A program made the position numbers and the translations under genes. Positions 6,956 to 15,169 of a stretch of DNA of 64,000 bases are shown here, in pieces. This DNA is from Halomonas alkalisoli. GTDB lineage: Bacteria; Pseudomonadota; Gammaproteobacteria; Pseudomonadales; Halomonadaceae. Under the pieces are notes generated by a model. That model was given only the letters and a program-made list of their open reading frames with translations. It was not told where the DNA came from and searched no databases. The stretch covers positions 62,001 through 126,000 of the forward strand of contig NZ_JAKCMI010000016.1 of NCBI RefSeq assembly GCF_021412585.1. Direction: 5' to 3'. Each line of letters starts with the position of its first letter. Position 1 is the stretch's first letter.

Positions 6956-8845
6956 ATGAGTGACAATGAAAACATCAAAGACCTCAGCCGCCGCAAGTTC
7001 CTGCGCAACAGCGCAGTAACCGGCGTCGCCGGGGCTGGCCTTGCCGGCGGTTTCGGTGCCGGTGCCATGATGGGCAGCCGCCCCGCCGAGGCGGCAGCAG
7101 GGAGCGAACACGAAGTCGCCCCGGGCGAACTCGACGAATACTACGGCTTCTGGAGCGGCGGCCACTCCGGCGAGGTACGCATCCTCGGCGTGCCTTCCAT
7201 GCGCGAGCTGCTGCGTATTCCGGTCTTCAACGTCGACAGCGCCACCGGTTGGGGCATCACCAACGAATCCAAGCGCGTGCTGGGCGAGAACGCCCCGCTC
7301 AATGGCGACACCCACCACCCCAAGGTGAGCTATACCGACGCCCGCTACGACGGCCGCTACTGCTTTATCAACGACAAGGCCAATACCCGGGTCGCGCGTG
7401 TCCGCCTGGATATCATGCGCGCCGACAAGATCATCACCATTCCCAACGTCCAGTCGATCCACGGCCTGACCCTGCAGCGCGTGCCCAGCACCGAGCGGGT
7501 GTTCGCGGCGGGTGAAATGATCGTGCCGCTGAACAACAACGGCGACTACCTGGACGACCCGTCCCAGTACTGGACCATGATGTCCTGTCTCGATGCCGAG
7601 ACCATGGAGATCAAGTGGCAGGCCATCGTCGACGGCAACCTCGACAACTGCGATACCGACTATACCGGACGCTTCGTCGCCGCTTCCTGCTACAACTCGG
7701 CCCGCGGCATGACCCTGCCGGAGATGATGGGGCCGGAGCGCGACTGGACGGTCTTCTTCGACGTTCCCGCCATCGAAGCGGCCGTTGCCGCCGGTGACTA
7801 CACCACCATCGGCGACTCTCAGGTGCCGGTGGTTGACGCCCGCGAGCAGGCCCATGAGGGCCGCAACACCTTCGCTCTCTATGTGCCGACCCCGCGCAGC
7901 CCGCACGGCGTCAACACCATGCCTCCGGAAGGCAAGTACTGCGTGGTCAGCGGCAAGCTCTCCCCGACCTGTACCGTGATCGAGTGGTCCCGCGTCGGTG
8001 AGTGGTTCGACGGTGGTCTCGACGACCCGCGCGACACCGTGGTGGCCGAGCCGGAAGTGGGCCTGGGTCCGCTGCACACCACCTATGACAACCGCGGCAA
8101 CGCCTATACGTCGCTGTTCCTGGACAGCCAGGTGGTGAAATGGAACGTGGAAGATGCCATTCGCTCCTACAACGGCGAGGAGGTGAACTACATTCGCGAC
8201 CGCATCGACGTGCACTACAACATCGGCCACATCAAGGCATCACTCGCCTGTAGCCGCGACGTCGACGGCAAGTACCTCACCGCGCTGTGCAAGTTCTCCA
8301 AGGACCGCTTCCTGCCGGTAGGCCCGATGCACGCCGAGAACGATCAGCTGATCGACATCTCCGGCGAGCAGATGACGCTGATTCACGACGGCCCGACCTA
8401 TGCCGAGCCCCACGATGCGCTGATGATCCGCGCCGACCAGCTCAACCCGTCGCAGATCTACACCAGGGACGACCCCTACTTCGCCGAAACCGTGGCCATG
8501 GCCCAGGCCGATGGCGTCACGCTTGAGACGGACAACAAGGTCATCCGTGACGGCAACAAGGTGCGCGTCTACATGACCTCCGTGGCGCCGAGCTTCGGTA
8601 CCACCGAGTTCCGCGTAAAGAAGGGCGACGAAGTCACCATCGTGGTCACCAACATGGATACCATCGAGGATGTCAGCCACGGTTTCGCCCTGGTCAACCA
8701 CGGCATCAACTTCGAGATCCATCCGCAGCAGACCTCTTCGGTGACCTTCGTGGCCGACAAGCCCGGCGTCCACTGGTACTACTGCAGCTGGTTCTGCCAT
8801 GCCCTGCACATGGAGATGTCAGGCAGGATGCTGGTGGAAGCGTGA
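6956..8845 (+). CDS. nosZ: Nitrous oxide reductase, catalytic subunit
   Basis: This copper enzyme reduces N2O to N2 in the periplasm. The 629-residue protein begins with a Tat signal (SRRKFLRNSAVTG), so it is a clade I, Tat-exported NosZ. A seven-bladed propeller for the CuZ cluster occupies most of the length, with histidines such as NGDTHHPK, QSIHGL and EPHDA. The C-terminal cupredoxin domain carries the CuA motif CSWFCHALHMEMSGRM near residue 613. It starts 3 bases after nosR and is followed by a strong hairpin before nosD. No sign of truncation. Confidence 0.98.
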   Translation: MSDNENIKDLSRRKFLRNSAVTGVAGAGLAGGFGAGAMMGSRPAEAAAGSEHEVAPGELDEYYGFWSGGHSGEVRILGVPSMRELLRIPVFNVDSATGWGITNESKRVLGENAPLNGDTHHPKVSYTDARYDGRYCFINDKANTRVARVRLDIMRADKIITIPNVQSIHGLTLQRVPSTERVFAAGEMIVPLNNNGDYLDDPSQYWTMMSCLDAETMEIKWQAIVDGNLDNCDTDYTGRFVAASCYNSARGMTLPEMMGPERDWTVFFDVPAIEAAVAAGDYTTIGDSQVPVVDAREQAHEGRNTFALYVPTPRSPHGVNTMPPEGKYCVVSGKLSPTCTVIEWSRVGEWFDGGLDDPRDTVVAEPEVGLGPLHTTYDNRGNAYTSLFLDSQVVKWNVEDAIRSYNGEEVNYIRDRIDVHYNIGHIKASLACSRDVDGKYLTALCKFSKDRFLPVGPMHAENDQLIDISGEQMTLIHDGPTYAEPHDALMIRADQLNPSQIYTRDDPYFAETVAMAQADGVTLETDNKVIRDGNKVRVYMTSVAPSFGTTEFRVKKGDEVTIVVTNMDTIEDVSHGFALVNHGINFEIHPQQTSSVTFVADKPGVHWYYCSWFCHALHMEMSGRMLVEA

Positions 8846-8852
8846 TGTAACC

Positions 8853-8876
8853 TGGCCGGCCCCTCGGGGCCGGCCA
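8853..8876 (+). promoter_or_regulatory. GC-rich hairpin between nosZ and nosD
   Basis: TGGCCGGCCCC and GGGGCCGGCCA pair over 11 bp around a 2-base centre. No T-run follows, so it is more likely an mRNA-stabilising or attenuating hairpin than a full terminator. It could hold nosZ transcript above nosDFYL. Confidence 0.6.
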
Positions 8877-8899
8877 CAGTAATACCTGAGGTGACCGTG

Positions 8900-10207
8900 A
8901 TGAAACATACTCTTCTTTCTTTTCTGGGTGGCTGCGCCCTGCTGCTGACGGCGACCTTCGCCTTCGGCGAGCTGCGCATCGAACCCGGCGACGGTCCTCT
9001 CCAGTTTCATATCGATGCTGCCGCCTCCGGCAGCGAGCTGACGCTCGCCGAGGGTACCCATGTCGGCAGTATCCAGATCGACAAGCCCTTGACCCTGCGC
9101 GGCGAACCCGGCGCCGTCCTCGATGGCGAAGGCCGCGGCGACGTGATTCGCGTCATGGCACCCGATGTCCGCATCGAAGGCCTGGCCCTGCGCAACTCAG
9201 GTTTCAACCTGACCGACATGAACGCCGGCATTCACGGCGAAAGAGGCGCCCACCGCCTGCATGTCGAAGACACCACCATGGACAATGTGGCCTTCGGTAT
9301 CTGGCTGTGGCATGCGGAGGCACCGACCCTGGTCGGCAACCGCATCACCGGCAATACCGAGGTGCGCTCCCAGGATCGTGGCGACGCCATCCGGCTCTAC
9401 AACATCGATGGCGGCCTGATCGCCGATAACGTCGTTAGTGGCTCCCGAGACGCCATCTACGTGGATACCAGCCGCGACCTGGAATTCCGCAGCAACCGGC
9501 TGAGCGACTCCCGTTTCGGCATCCACTACATGTTCACCCACGGCAGCCGCATCGTCGACAACCACACCAGCGGTACCCGGGCGGGCTATGCGCTGATGAT
9601 GTCCCGGGACCTCGAGGTGCTGGACAATCGCTCCGAGAACGACAAGAACTACGGCATCCTGATGAACTACGTCAACTACAGCACCATCGCCGGCAACGAC
9701 ATCCGCGGCATCACCGCCTGGCAGGGTGCCGGCGGCGACGAGCACGGCGTGACGCTGGGAGCCGAGGGCAAGGCGCTGTTCATCTACAACTCCCAGGCCA
9801 ACGAGATCCACAACAATCGCGTGGCCGACAGCGAGTTGGGCATTCATCTCACCGCCGGATCCGAGAACAATCGCCTCTACCACAATGCCTTCATCAATAA
9901 CCGCCAGCAGGTGATGTACGTCTCTACCCGCACCCAGGAGTGGTCGGTGGACGGAAAGGGCAACTACTGGAGCGACTACCTGGGGTGGGACCTCGCCGGT
10001 GACGGCATCGGCGACACCGCCTACGAACCCAACGATGCCGTGGACCGCCTGCTGTGGCGCTATCCCAGCGCACGGCTGCTGATGCACAGCCCCGCGGTGG
10101 TGGCGCTGCGCTGGGTGCAGCGGCAGTTCCCGATCTTCCGCGCCCAGGGCGTACGCGACAGCGCCCCCCTGATGCGTGAACCCCAAATAGGAGGCATCCG
10201 CCCATGA
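8900..10207 (+). CDS. nosD: NosD, periplasmic copper-cluster maturation protein
   Basis: NosD works with the NosFY ABC transporter to mature the CuZ sulfide cluster of NosZ. The product is about 435 residues with a signal peptide (MKHTLLSFLGGCALLLTATF) and the right-handed parallel beta-helix (CASH) repeats of the family, seen as recurring NRI, NRL and NNRV turns. Late in the protein are GNYWSDYLGWDLAGDGIGD and PYEPND-like sequences typical of NosD. I prefer the ATG at 8900 over the GTG at 8891, because GAGG ends right at 8890 and gives proper spacing only to the ATG. It overlaps nosF by 4 bases. Confidence 0.95.
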   Translation: MKHTLLSFLGGCALLLTATFAFGELRIEPGDGPLQFHIDAAASGSELTLAEGTHVGSIQIDKPLTLRGEPGAVLDGEGRGDVIRVMAPDVRIEGLALRNSGFNLTDMNAGIHGERGAHRLHVEDTTMDNVAFGIWLWHAEAPTLVGNRITGNTEVRSQDRGDAIRLYNIDGGLIADNVVSGSRDAIYVDTSRDLEFRSNRLSDSRFGIHYMFTHGSRIVDNHTSGTRAGYALMMSRDLEVLDNRSENDKNYGILMNYVNYSTIAGNDIRGITAWQGAGGDEHGVTLGAEGKALFIYNSQANEIHNNRVADSELGIHLTAGSENNRLYHNAFINNRQQVMYVSTRTQEWSVDGKGNYWSDYLGWDLAGDGIGDTAYEPNDAVDRLLWRYPSARLLMHSPAVVALRWVQRQFPIFRAQGVRDSAPLMREPQIGGIRP

Positions 10208-11157
10208 ATCCGGTGATCGAATGCCACGGACTCACCCTGAAAAATGGCGACCTGACCCGCCTCGATGCACTGGACCTGACCGTCAAGGAGGGCGAGGTGC
10301 TGGCACTGCTCGGCCATAACGGTGCCGGCAAGACCACCACCATGAAGCTGATCCTGGGGCTGCTCTCGCCCAGCGCCGGCTCGCTCTCGGTGCTCGGCGG
10401 CGCCCCCGATGGCCCCCACGCCGAGACGCTGCGTCGTCGACTGGGCTACCTGCCCGAGAACGTCAGTTTCTATGAGCAGCTCAGCGGTCGCGAGGTACTG
10501 ACCTACTTCGCCCGCCTCAAGCGGGTGGACAGGCGTCAGGTGGATATGCTGCTCGAACGTGTCGGCCTTATCGAGGCCGCCGGTCGGCGCGTCAAGACCT
10601 ACTCCAAGGGCATGCGCCAGCGCCTCGGCCTGGCCCAGGCCCTGCTCGGCGACCCACGACTGCTGCTGCTCGACGAGCCCACCACCGGGCTCGACCCCGC
10701 CGCCACCCGCGACTTCTACGAGACGGTCAGGGAGCTGCGCGAGCGGGGTTGCACCGTGCTGCTCTCATCCCACGTGCTGCCCGGGGTGGAGCCCTATATC
10801 GATCGCGCCCTGATCCTCGGCGCCGGCCGCCAGCTGGCACTGGGCAGCCTCGAGGAGCTGCGTGCGGAAGCCTCCCTGCCGCTGACGGTCAAGGCGCGCG
10901 GCAGCTGGCCCGGTACCGACTGGTCGAACGGCTGGGACGAGACCCGGGTGACGGCTCGCCATCTCAATGGCCACGCCCTGGAGTTCGACGTTCATCCATC
11001 GGCCAAGATGGCGGTGCTTCGGCGCCTCGCCGACGCCCCGGGGGTCGAGGACATCGACGTCATGCCACCGACCCTGGAACATCTCTACGCCCATTTTTCG
11101 GCGCCGGTGGCGTCATTGCCATCTCCATCGCTCCATGCTTCGCGAGGTGCGTCATGA
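10204..11157 (+). CDS. nosF: NosF, ABC transporter ATPase of copper-cluster assembly
   Basis: The cytoplasmic ATPase pairs with NosY to energise maturation of NosZ, probably by exporting a sulfur species. The 317-residue protein has Walker A GHNGAGKTTT, signature YSKGMRQRLGLAQ, Walker B LLLLDEPTTGLDP and the switch histidine in LSSHVL. A C-terminal extension of about 90 residues follows the nucleotide-binding domain, as in other NosF proteins. Four-base overlaps with nosD and nosY indicate translational coupling. Confidence 0.96.
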   Translation: MNPVIECHGLTLKNGDLTRLDALDLTVKEGEVLALLGHNGAGKTTTMKLILGLLSPSAGSLSVLGGAPDGPHAETLRRRLGYLPENVSFYEQLSGREVLTYFARLKRVDRRQVDMLLERVGLIEAAGRRVKTYSKGMRQRLGLAQALLGDPRLLLLDEPTTGLDPAATRDFYETVRELRERGCTVLLSSHVLPGVEPYIDRALILGAGRQLALGSLEELRAEASLPLTVKARGSWPGTDWSNGWDETRVTARHLNGHALEFDVHPSAKMAVLRRLADAPGVEDIDVMPPTLEHLYAHFSAPVASLPSPSLHASRGAS

Positions 11158-11978
11158 ACACAGCCCTGATCGTCGCCCGTAAAGAGTTCCAGGACGGCCT
11201 GCGCAACCGCTGGGTGCTGGCCATCGCCCTGATCCTGGCCGCCCTGGCGGTGGGCATCGCCTGGTTCGGCGCCGCCGCCAGCGGTGGCATGGGCTTCACG
11301 TCGCTGGCCACCACCGTGGTCAGCCTGTCGACCCTGGCGGTGTTCCTGATCCCGCTGATCGCCCTGCTGCTGGCCTATGATGCAGTGGTGGGCGAGCAGG
11401 AATCGGGCACCCTGCTGCTGCTGCTCACCTACCCGCTGAGCCGCACGTCGCTGCTGCTCGGCAAGTTCCTCGGCCACGGATTGATCCTGGGTGCCGCCAC
11501 GGCGCTCGGCTTCGGCATTGCCGGCGTGGTGATCGCCTTGGGGGCCGAGGGCGTGGATATCGCCCAGCTCGCCGCCAGCATGGGGCTGCTGATTCTCAGC
11601 AGCGTGCTGCTGGGCTGGGTCTTCATCGCCTTCGCCTACCTGATCAGCGTCTGGGTGACCGAGAAGGCGCGCGCCGCCGGGCTGGCCCTGGGTGTCTGGT
11701 TCCTCTTCGTGCTGGTGTTCGACCTGGGGCTGCTGGCGCTGCTGGTCAGCGTACAGGGCGGCGGCGACTGGCTGCCCTGGCTGCTGCTGCTCAACCCCAC
11801 CGACGGGTTCCGCCTGATCAACATGGTCGGCTTCGACACCTCCCAGGCCTACACCGGCGTTACCGCCATCGCCCAGGATAGTGCCTTCCACCTCGGCTGG
11901 CTGGTCCTGGTGCTGCTTGGCTGGATCATGGCCCCGCTGGGCCTTGCCATCCTGCGCTTCCGCCACCACTCGGCCTGA
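11154..11978 (+). CDS. nosY: NosY, ABC transporter permease of copper-cluster assembly
   Basis: A 274-residue integral membrane protein with about six transmembrane segments and the ABC-2 type pattern VVGEQESGTLLLLLTYPLSR after the second helix, as in NosY. It forms the membrane part of the NosFY transporter. The ATG at 11154 overlaps the nosF stop by four bases; a longer in-frame extension into nosF is not family-like. Confidence 0.95.
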   Translation: MNTALIVARKEFQDGLRNRWVLAIALILAALAVGIAWFGAAASGGMGFTSLATTVVSLSTLAVFLIPLIALLLAYDAVVGEQESGTLLLLLTYPLSRTSLLLGKFLGHGLILGAATALGFGIAGVVIALGAEGVDIAQLAASMGLLILSSVLLGWVFIAFAYLISVWVTEKARAAGLALGVWFLFVLVFDLGLLALLVSVQGGGDWLPWLLLLNPTDGFRLINMVGFDTSQAYTGVTAIAQDSAFHLGWLVLVLLGWIMAPLGLAILRFRHHSA

Positions 11979-12000
11979 AGGGCCTACCGGAGATGCCCCG

Positions 12001-12606
12001 ATGATTCGCGCCACCCACGCCGTTCGCTCGCTAGCCTTCGCTTTCACCCTGGCCCTGCTGGCAGGCTGCGGCAGTGACGAGGAGAGACCGCTGGCCCCGG
12101 CCCAGCCGATCACCGACGGCGACAGCTGTCACGTCTGCGGCATGCTGATCAGCGACCTGCCCGGCCCCAAGGGGCAGGTCTACCTGAACCGGGATGAGGC
12201 GGCGCGCAAGTTCTGCTCCACCACCGACATGTTCGCCTTCCTGCTGCAGCCGGAAAACGAGACCCAGCTTAGCCACGCCTGGGTCCACGATGTCGCGGTC
12301 ACGCCCTGGGCAAGCCCCGCCGATGATGCCTTCATCCTGGCCAGCGAGGCCTGGTACGTGGTGGAGCATGAGCGCCGCGGCGCCATGGGACACACGCTCG
12401 CCTCGTTCCGCGAGCAACACCATGCCGACGCCTTCCGGGAAACCCATGGCGGACGCGTACTCGCCTTCCAGGATATCGACCTGGAGCTGCTGGCCAAACT
12501 GGGCCGGCAGGATGCCGACAGGCACAGCGAGAATCACGGCATGCAGAATGGCATGAGCCATGACGATGGCGCCCATGGCAGCGGCATGGAGGGGCATCAG
12601 CATTAG
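12001..12606 (+). CDS. nosL: NosL, copper chaperone lipoprotein
   Basis: NosL is an outer-membrane lipoprotein that delivers Cu(I) to apo-NosZ. The 201-residue product has a lipobox (LLAGC) at about residue 21 and the metal-binding motif CHVCGMLISD typical of NosL, followed by MFAFLLQPEN. The C-terminus is unusually His/Met rich (HGMQNGMSHDDG, HGSGMEGHQH), a plausible extra copper site. GGAG lies eight bases before the ATG. It ends the nosRZDFYL set. Confidence 0.95.
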   Translation: MIRATHAVRSLAFAFTLALLAGCGSDEERPLAPAQPITDGDSCHVCGMLISDLPGPKGQVYLNRDEAARKFCSTTDMFAFLLQPENETQLSHAWVHDVAVTPWASPADDAFILASEAWYVVEHERRGAMGHTLASFREQHHADAFRETHGGRVLAFQDIDLELLAKLGRQDADRHSENHGMQNGMSHDDGAHGSGMEGHQH

Positions 12607-12681
12607 GGACATGGCATGGTGGACGCGGCATCCGGGGCTATGCTGTAGTCGATAGTGTGACAATTCGGGTAGGGGGTTCAG

Positions 12682-13050
12682 ATGATGGTCGGCTTATCCA
12701 GGATGTTGGCCTTGGTGGTACTGGCCACCCTCAGCGCCGTCGTACTGGGCGAGGAGAGCGTCGACGTCAACGATGCCCAGGCGGCGAAGAGCGACGATTT
12801 CCGCTACGGTGGCGATCCCGACAAGGGCGCCGAGATGGGCAAGATGTGCATCAGCTGCCACGGCCACCAGGGCCGCAGCGTCACCTCGCGCTATCCCAGC
12901 CTCGCCGGCATGGACGAAACGCGTATCGTCGAGGGCATGAAGGCACTGCGCGCCGGCGAGAAGGGGCACCTGATGGCCAGCATGACCCGGGGCCTGAGCG
13001 ATGAGGACATTGCCGACCTGGCGGCCTATTTCTCCAGCCTGGACCCCTGA
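12682..13050 (+). CDS. Class I periplasmic cytochrome c (c4/c553-like, monoheme)
   Basis: A 122-residue exported cytochrome. A signal peptide (about 1-22) precedes CISCHGHQG, then PSLAGMDETRIV, the PxLAGQ-like turn of cytochromes c4/c553, and a methionine-containing segment HLMASMTRGLSDEDIADLAAYFSSL. It probably passes electrons to NosZ or NirS. It follows nosL by 75 bases with a G-rich ribosome site, so it may be co-transcribed. Confidence 0.88.
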   Translation: MMVGLSRMLALVVLATLSAVVLGEESVDVNDAQAAKSDDFRYGGDPDKGAEMGKMCISCHGHQGRSVTSRYPSLAGMDETRIVEGMKALRAGEKGHLMASMTRGLSDEDIADLAAYFSSLDP

Positions 13051-13135
13051 GCCGCGGCCGTGCACGGGGCCGCGGGGTCGGCTCGCCGTGCTCGGGGTGC
13101 TACCATCGGAGGCTTGTCGCCCCAGGAACCCGGTC

Positions 13136-13699
13136 ATGCTCCCGATCACTCGCCCCACCTTGCGCCACACGCCCTTATGGCTACTGCTTGCCAGCCTGCT
13201 TGCCGCCCCGCTGGCCCAGGCCACCAACTACAATACCAGCGATGTCGAAGCGCATGGCAACTGGCACTCCCTGACCCTGTCACTGGGTGACGAGCGCCAT
13301 TTCCGCGCCTTGCAGGAGACGAGCTACAGCGACTCCATCCTCAGCCTGAACTTCACGCCCGGTGTCTGCGACCTCCCCTGGCTCGAATTGCGCGTGGAGC
13401 TCGACGAGCACCAGGCCGAAAGCCGGGTCGCCAACCTGGTGCCCGGCGATCTGCGGGTCGACCACGAGACCATTCACAACGGCATGGCGGAGTTCGTCAC
13501 CCAGCGGGGCGACAGCGGCTTCTATGTCAATTTCTATCTCGACGAACAGGCGCTGCTGATCGAGGAGATGCGCGCGGGCGAGACGCTCCTGCTACGTCTC
13601 GATCGCGGCGAAGAGGACTACTGGTTCATGAGCTTCGAGCTGAACGGTGCCGATGCGGCCATCGGCCGTGCCGAGCGGCTGTGCGAGGCGGCCAGCTGA
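13136..13699 (+). CDS. Exported protein of unknown function
   Basis: I do not recognise this protein. It has 187 residues with a clear signal peptide (HTPLWLLLASLLAAPLAQA) and a mature acidic domain with two cysteines (GVCDLPW and RLCEAAS) that could form a disulfide. Secondary structure appears beta-rich. AGGA lies eight bases before the ATG. Its stop overlaps the start of the next gene, so the two are coupled, and both sit downstream of the nos operon. Confidence 0.75.
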   Translation: MLPITRPTLRHTPLWLLLASLLAAPLAQATNYNTSDVEAHGNWHSLTLSLGDERHFRALQETSYSDSILSLNFTPGVCDLPWLELRVELDEHQAESRVANLVPGDLRVDHETIHNGMAEFVTQRGDSGFYVNFYLDEQALLIEEMRAGETLLLRLDRGEEDYWFMSFELNGADAAIGRAERLCEAAS

Positions 13700-14067
13700 T
13701 GGCGACACTGCTGTTTCGCTTTACCCATGTTTCCGAAGAGGAAGCGTGGGAAGTTCGCCAGCTGCTCGCAGAGCAGGGCTTCGACACCTACGAGACCCAC
13801 GCCGGCTTCTGGCGGCTGGGCGTCGATGCCATCTGGCTGCGTGATGCCTCTCAACTGGAAGCGGCGCGGGAGGTGCTCGCCCGCTATCAGGCCGAACGGC
13901 AAGAGCGAGTGCAGCAGGAGCATGCGGACCAGGTCGAGCATGGCCAGGCGCCCACTCTTTGGCAACGCCTGCGCCAGCATCCCCTGCAGATGCTGCTGGT
14001 GGCATTGGCCGTCGTGGCCATGCTGGCGCTGACGCTGGTGCCCTTTCTCGGCCTGATCGAGGCCTGA
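13699..14067 (+). CDS. DUF6164-like small protein with C-terminal transmembrane helix
   Basis: A 122-residue protein whose N-terminal ~70 residues form a DUF2007-like putative signal-transducing fold (LLFRFTHVSEEEAWEVRQLL, then GFWRLGVDAIWLRD). A charged helix (residues ~60-85) and one transmembrane segment (QMLLVALAVVAMLALTLVPFL) follow. Proteins of this type occur in many Halomonas-like genomes; function is unknown. The start overlaps the previous stop by one base (TGATG). Confidence 0.75.
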   Translation: MATLLFRFTHVSEEEAWEVRQLLAEQGFDTYETHAGFWRLGVDAIWLRDASQLEAAREVLARYQAERQERVQQEHADQVEHGQAPTLWQRLRQHPLQMLLVALAVVAMLALTLVPFLGLIEA

Positions 14068-14094
14068 CGCCAGCATCCGAGGCGCCGAGAACGA

Positions 14095-14120
14095 GACAGC
14101 CGCCCTGATGGGCGGCTGTC
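14095..14120. terminator. Terminator-like hairpin between convergent genes
   Basis: GACAGCCGCCC and GGGCGGCTGTC form a perfect 11-bp stem with a TGAT loop, 27 bases after a + strand stop and 49 bases before the next stop on the - strand. It has no T-run on the + side. Confidence 0.6.
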
Positions 14121-14168
14121 ATGGGTAGTGCTCCTCTTGGCAAAGGCTCCCCTTGGCGAATCCTCCTC

Positions 14169-14723
14169 TCAGCGAAACAGCTGGGTATCGAGATACTCCA
14201 CCGACAGGTAGTCCTCGAAGGACCAGAGCCGCACGAAGCGTCCCCTTTCGCGGCCCTCGCTACCATCGCCCCCCCAGACGGTGAGGCTGCCGGGCTCTTC
14301 CGGCATACTGCTCTTCAGCTGCTCGAACCACCATTCGGCCATCTCTTCCTCCCAGGGCTGGCCGTAGCGTGCTTCGAGCTCTGCCTTCACGCTGGCGTAG
14401 TCCTCCACATTGGGGTGGAAGGCCACTACCAGGGCGAGCTGGTCTCGCCCGGCCGGAAAGACATAGCGCAAGTCGGTGACCGGCTCATCCTCGGCGGCGA
14501 GCTCACCGTCGATGATGAGGTCGTTGTCCTCGGTCTCCTGGACCGAGACGTTGACGACCTGATCCTGCTCCAGGCGCTCCAGCACCGCCTCGGAGGACAT
14601 CCCGAAATCGGCGCTGCGATAACCGCTGGGCCCCTCCGATGCGACCGCGCTACCGGCCGTCGCCAATGCCAGTGAAGCCAGCAGTCCGCCGAACAGTGCG
14701 GCGGGTCGAGTGATTGTCGCCAT
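14169..14723 (-). CDS. Exported protein of unknown function
   Basis: A 184-residue protein with a signal peptide (AALFGGLLASLALATAGSAVAS). The mature part contains an FGMSSEAVLERLEQ segment followed by acidic stretches and a mid-protein helix (YASVKAELEARYGQPW) of the kind seen in small periplasmic proteins that compute a pseudo-repeat fold. I do not recognise the family. It is the last gene of the - strand set containing the cupredoxin and the NirT fusion, 68 bases after the cupredoxin. Confidence 0.75.
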   Translation of the reverse strand: MATITRPAALFGGLLASLALATAGSAVASEGPSGYRSADFGMSSEAVLERLEQDQVVNVSVQETEDNDLIIDGELAAEDEPVTDLRYVFPAGRDQLALVVAFHPNVEDYASVKAELEARYGQPWEEEMAEWWFEQLKSSMPEEPGSLTVWGGDGSEGRERGRFVRLWSFEDYLSVEYLDTQLFR

Positions 14724-14733
14724 GCGAATTCCT

Positions 14734-14761
14734 CTGTTTACGGTGCCCTGTTTACGGTGCC
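14734..14761 (+). repeat. Perfect 14-bp tandem duplication
   Basis: CTGTTTACGGTGCC is repeated back to back in the short gap between the cupredoxin gene and the downstream exported protein. Together with the 17-bp duplication at 4086 it suggests recent slippage. Confidence 0.9.
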
Positions 14762-14791
14762 CATGGGCGCCACATACTTGTCGATGAAGAC

Positions 14792-15142
14792 CTACTCGGC
14801 CTCAATGACATGGATCACGCCACGCATGTCGCGATTCTCATGGGGCTGGCAGTAATACTCATAGGTCCCCGGTTCCTCGAAGGTACGCTCCCAGCTCTCA
14901 TCGGGGAACAGCCGGGGCGATCCCGTGTCCTCGTCGGGGAAGTAGACGTCGTGGCTCGTGCGTCGCTCTGCACTCACCCAGCGCACCGTCGTTCCCACAG
15001 TCACCTCCAGCTCGGCCGGGTGGAAACCATAGTCGAGCATTTCCACCTCGACGACATCCTCGCCGGCCTGGGCCGCCCCGCTGATCAGCAGGGCAACCAG
15101 GGCGGTGACAACAGCAACAGGTGTCAGAAGTCGTCTTGCCAT
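14792..15142 (-). CDS. Periplasmic cupredoxin (plastocyanin/pseudoazurin-like)
   Basis: A 116-residue protein with signal peptide (about 1-26) and a blue-copper domain. The expected type 1 copper ligands are visible: His in RRTSHDVYF, then Cys, His and Met in YYCQPHENRDMRG. GTTVRWVS is the typical cupredoxin strand before the first ligand. It likely carries electrons to NirS or NosZ. It lies 27 bases downstream of the NirT fusion on the same strand, so they are probably co-transcribed. Confidence 0.88.
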   Translation of the reverse strand: MARRLLTPVAVVTALVALLISGAAQAGEDVVEVEMLDYGFHPAELEVTVGTTVRWVSAERRTSHDVYFPDEDTGSPRLFPDESWERTFEEPGTYEYYCQPHENRDMRGVIHVIEAE

Positions 15143-15169
15143 GTGAACGTCCTCCTCCGTGACCCGGTA

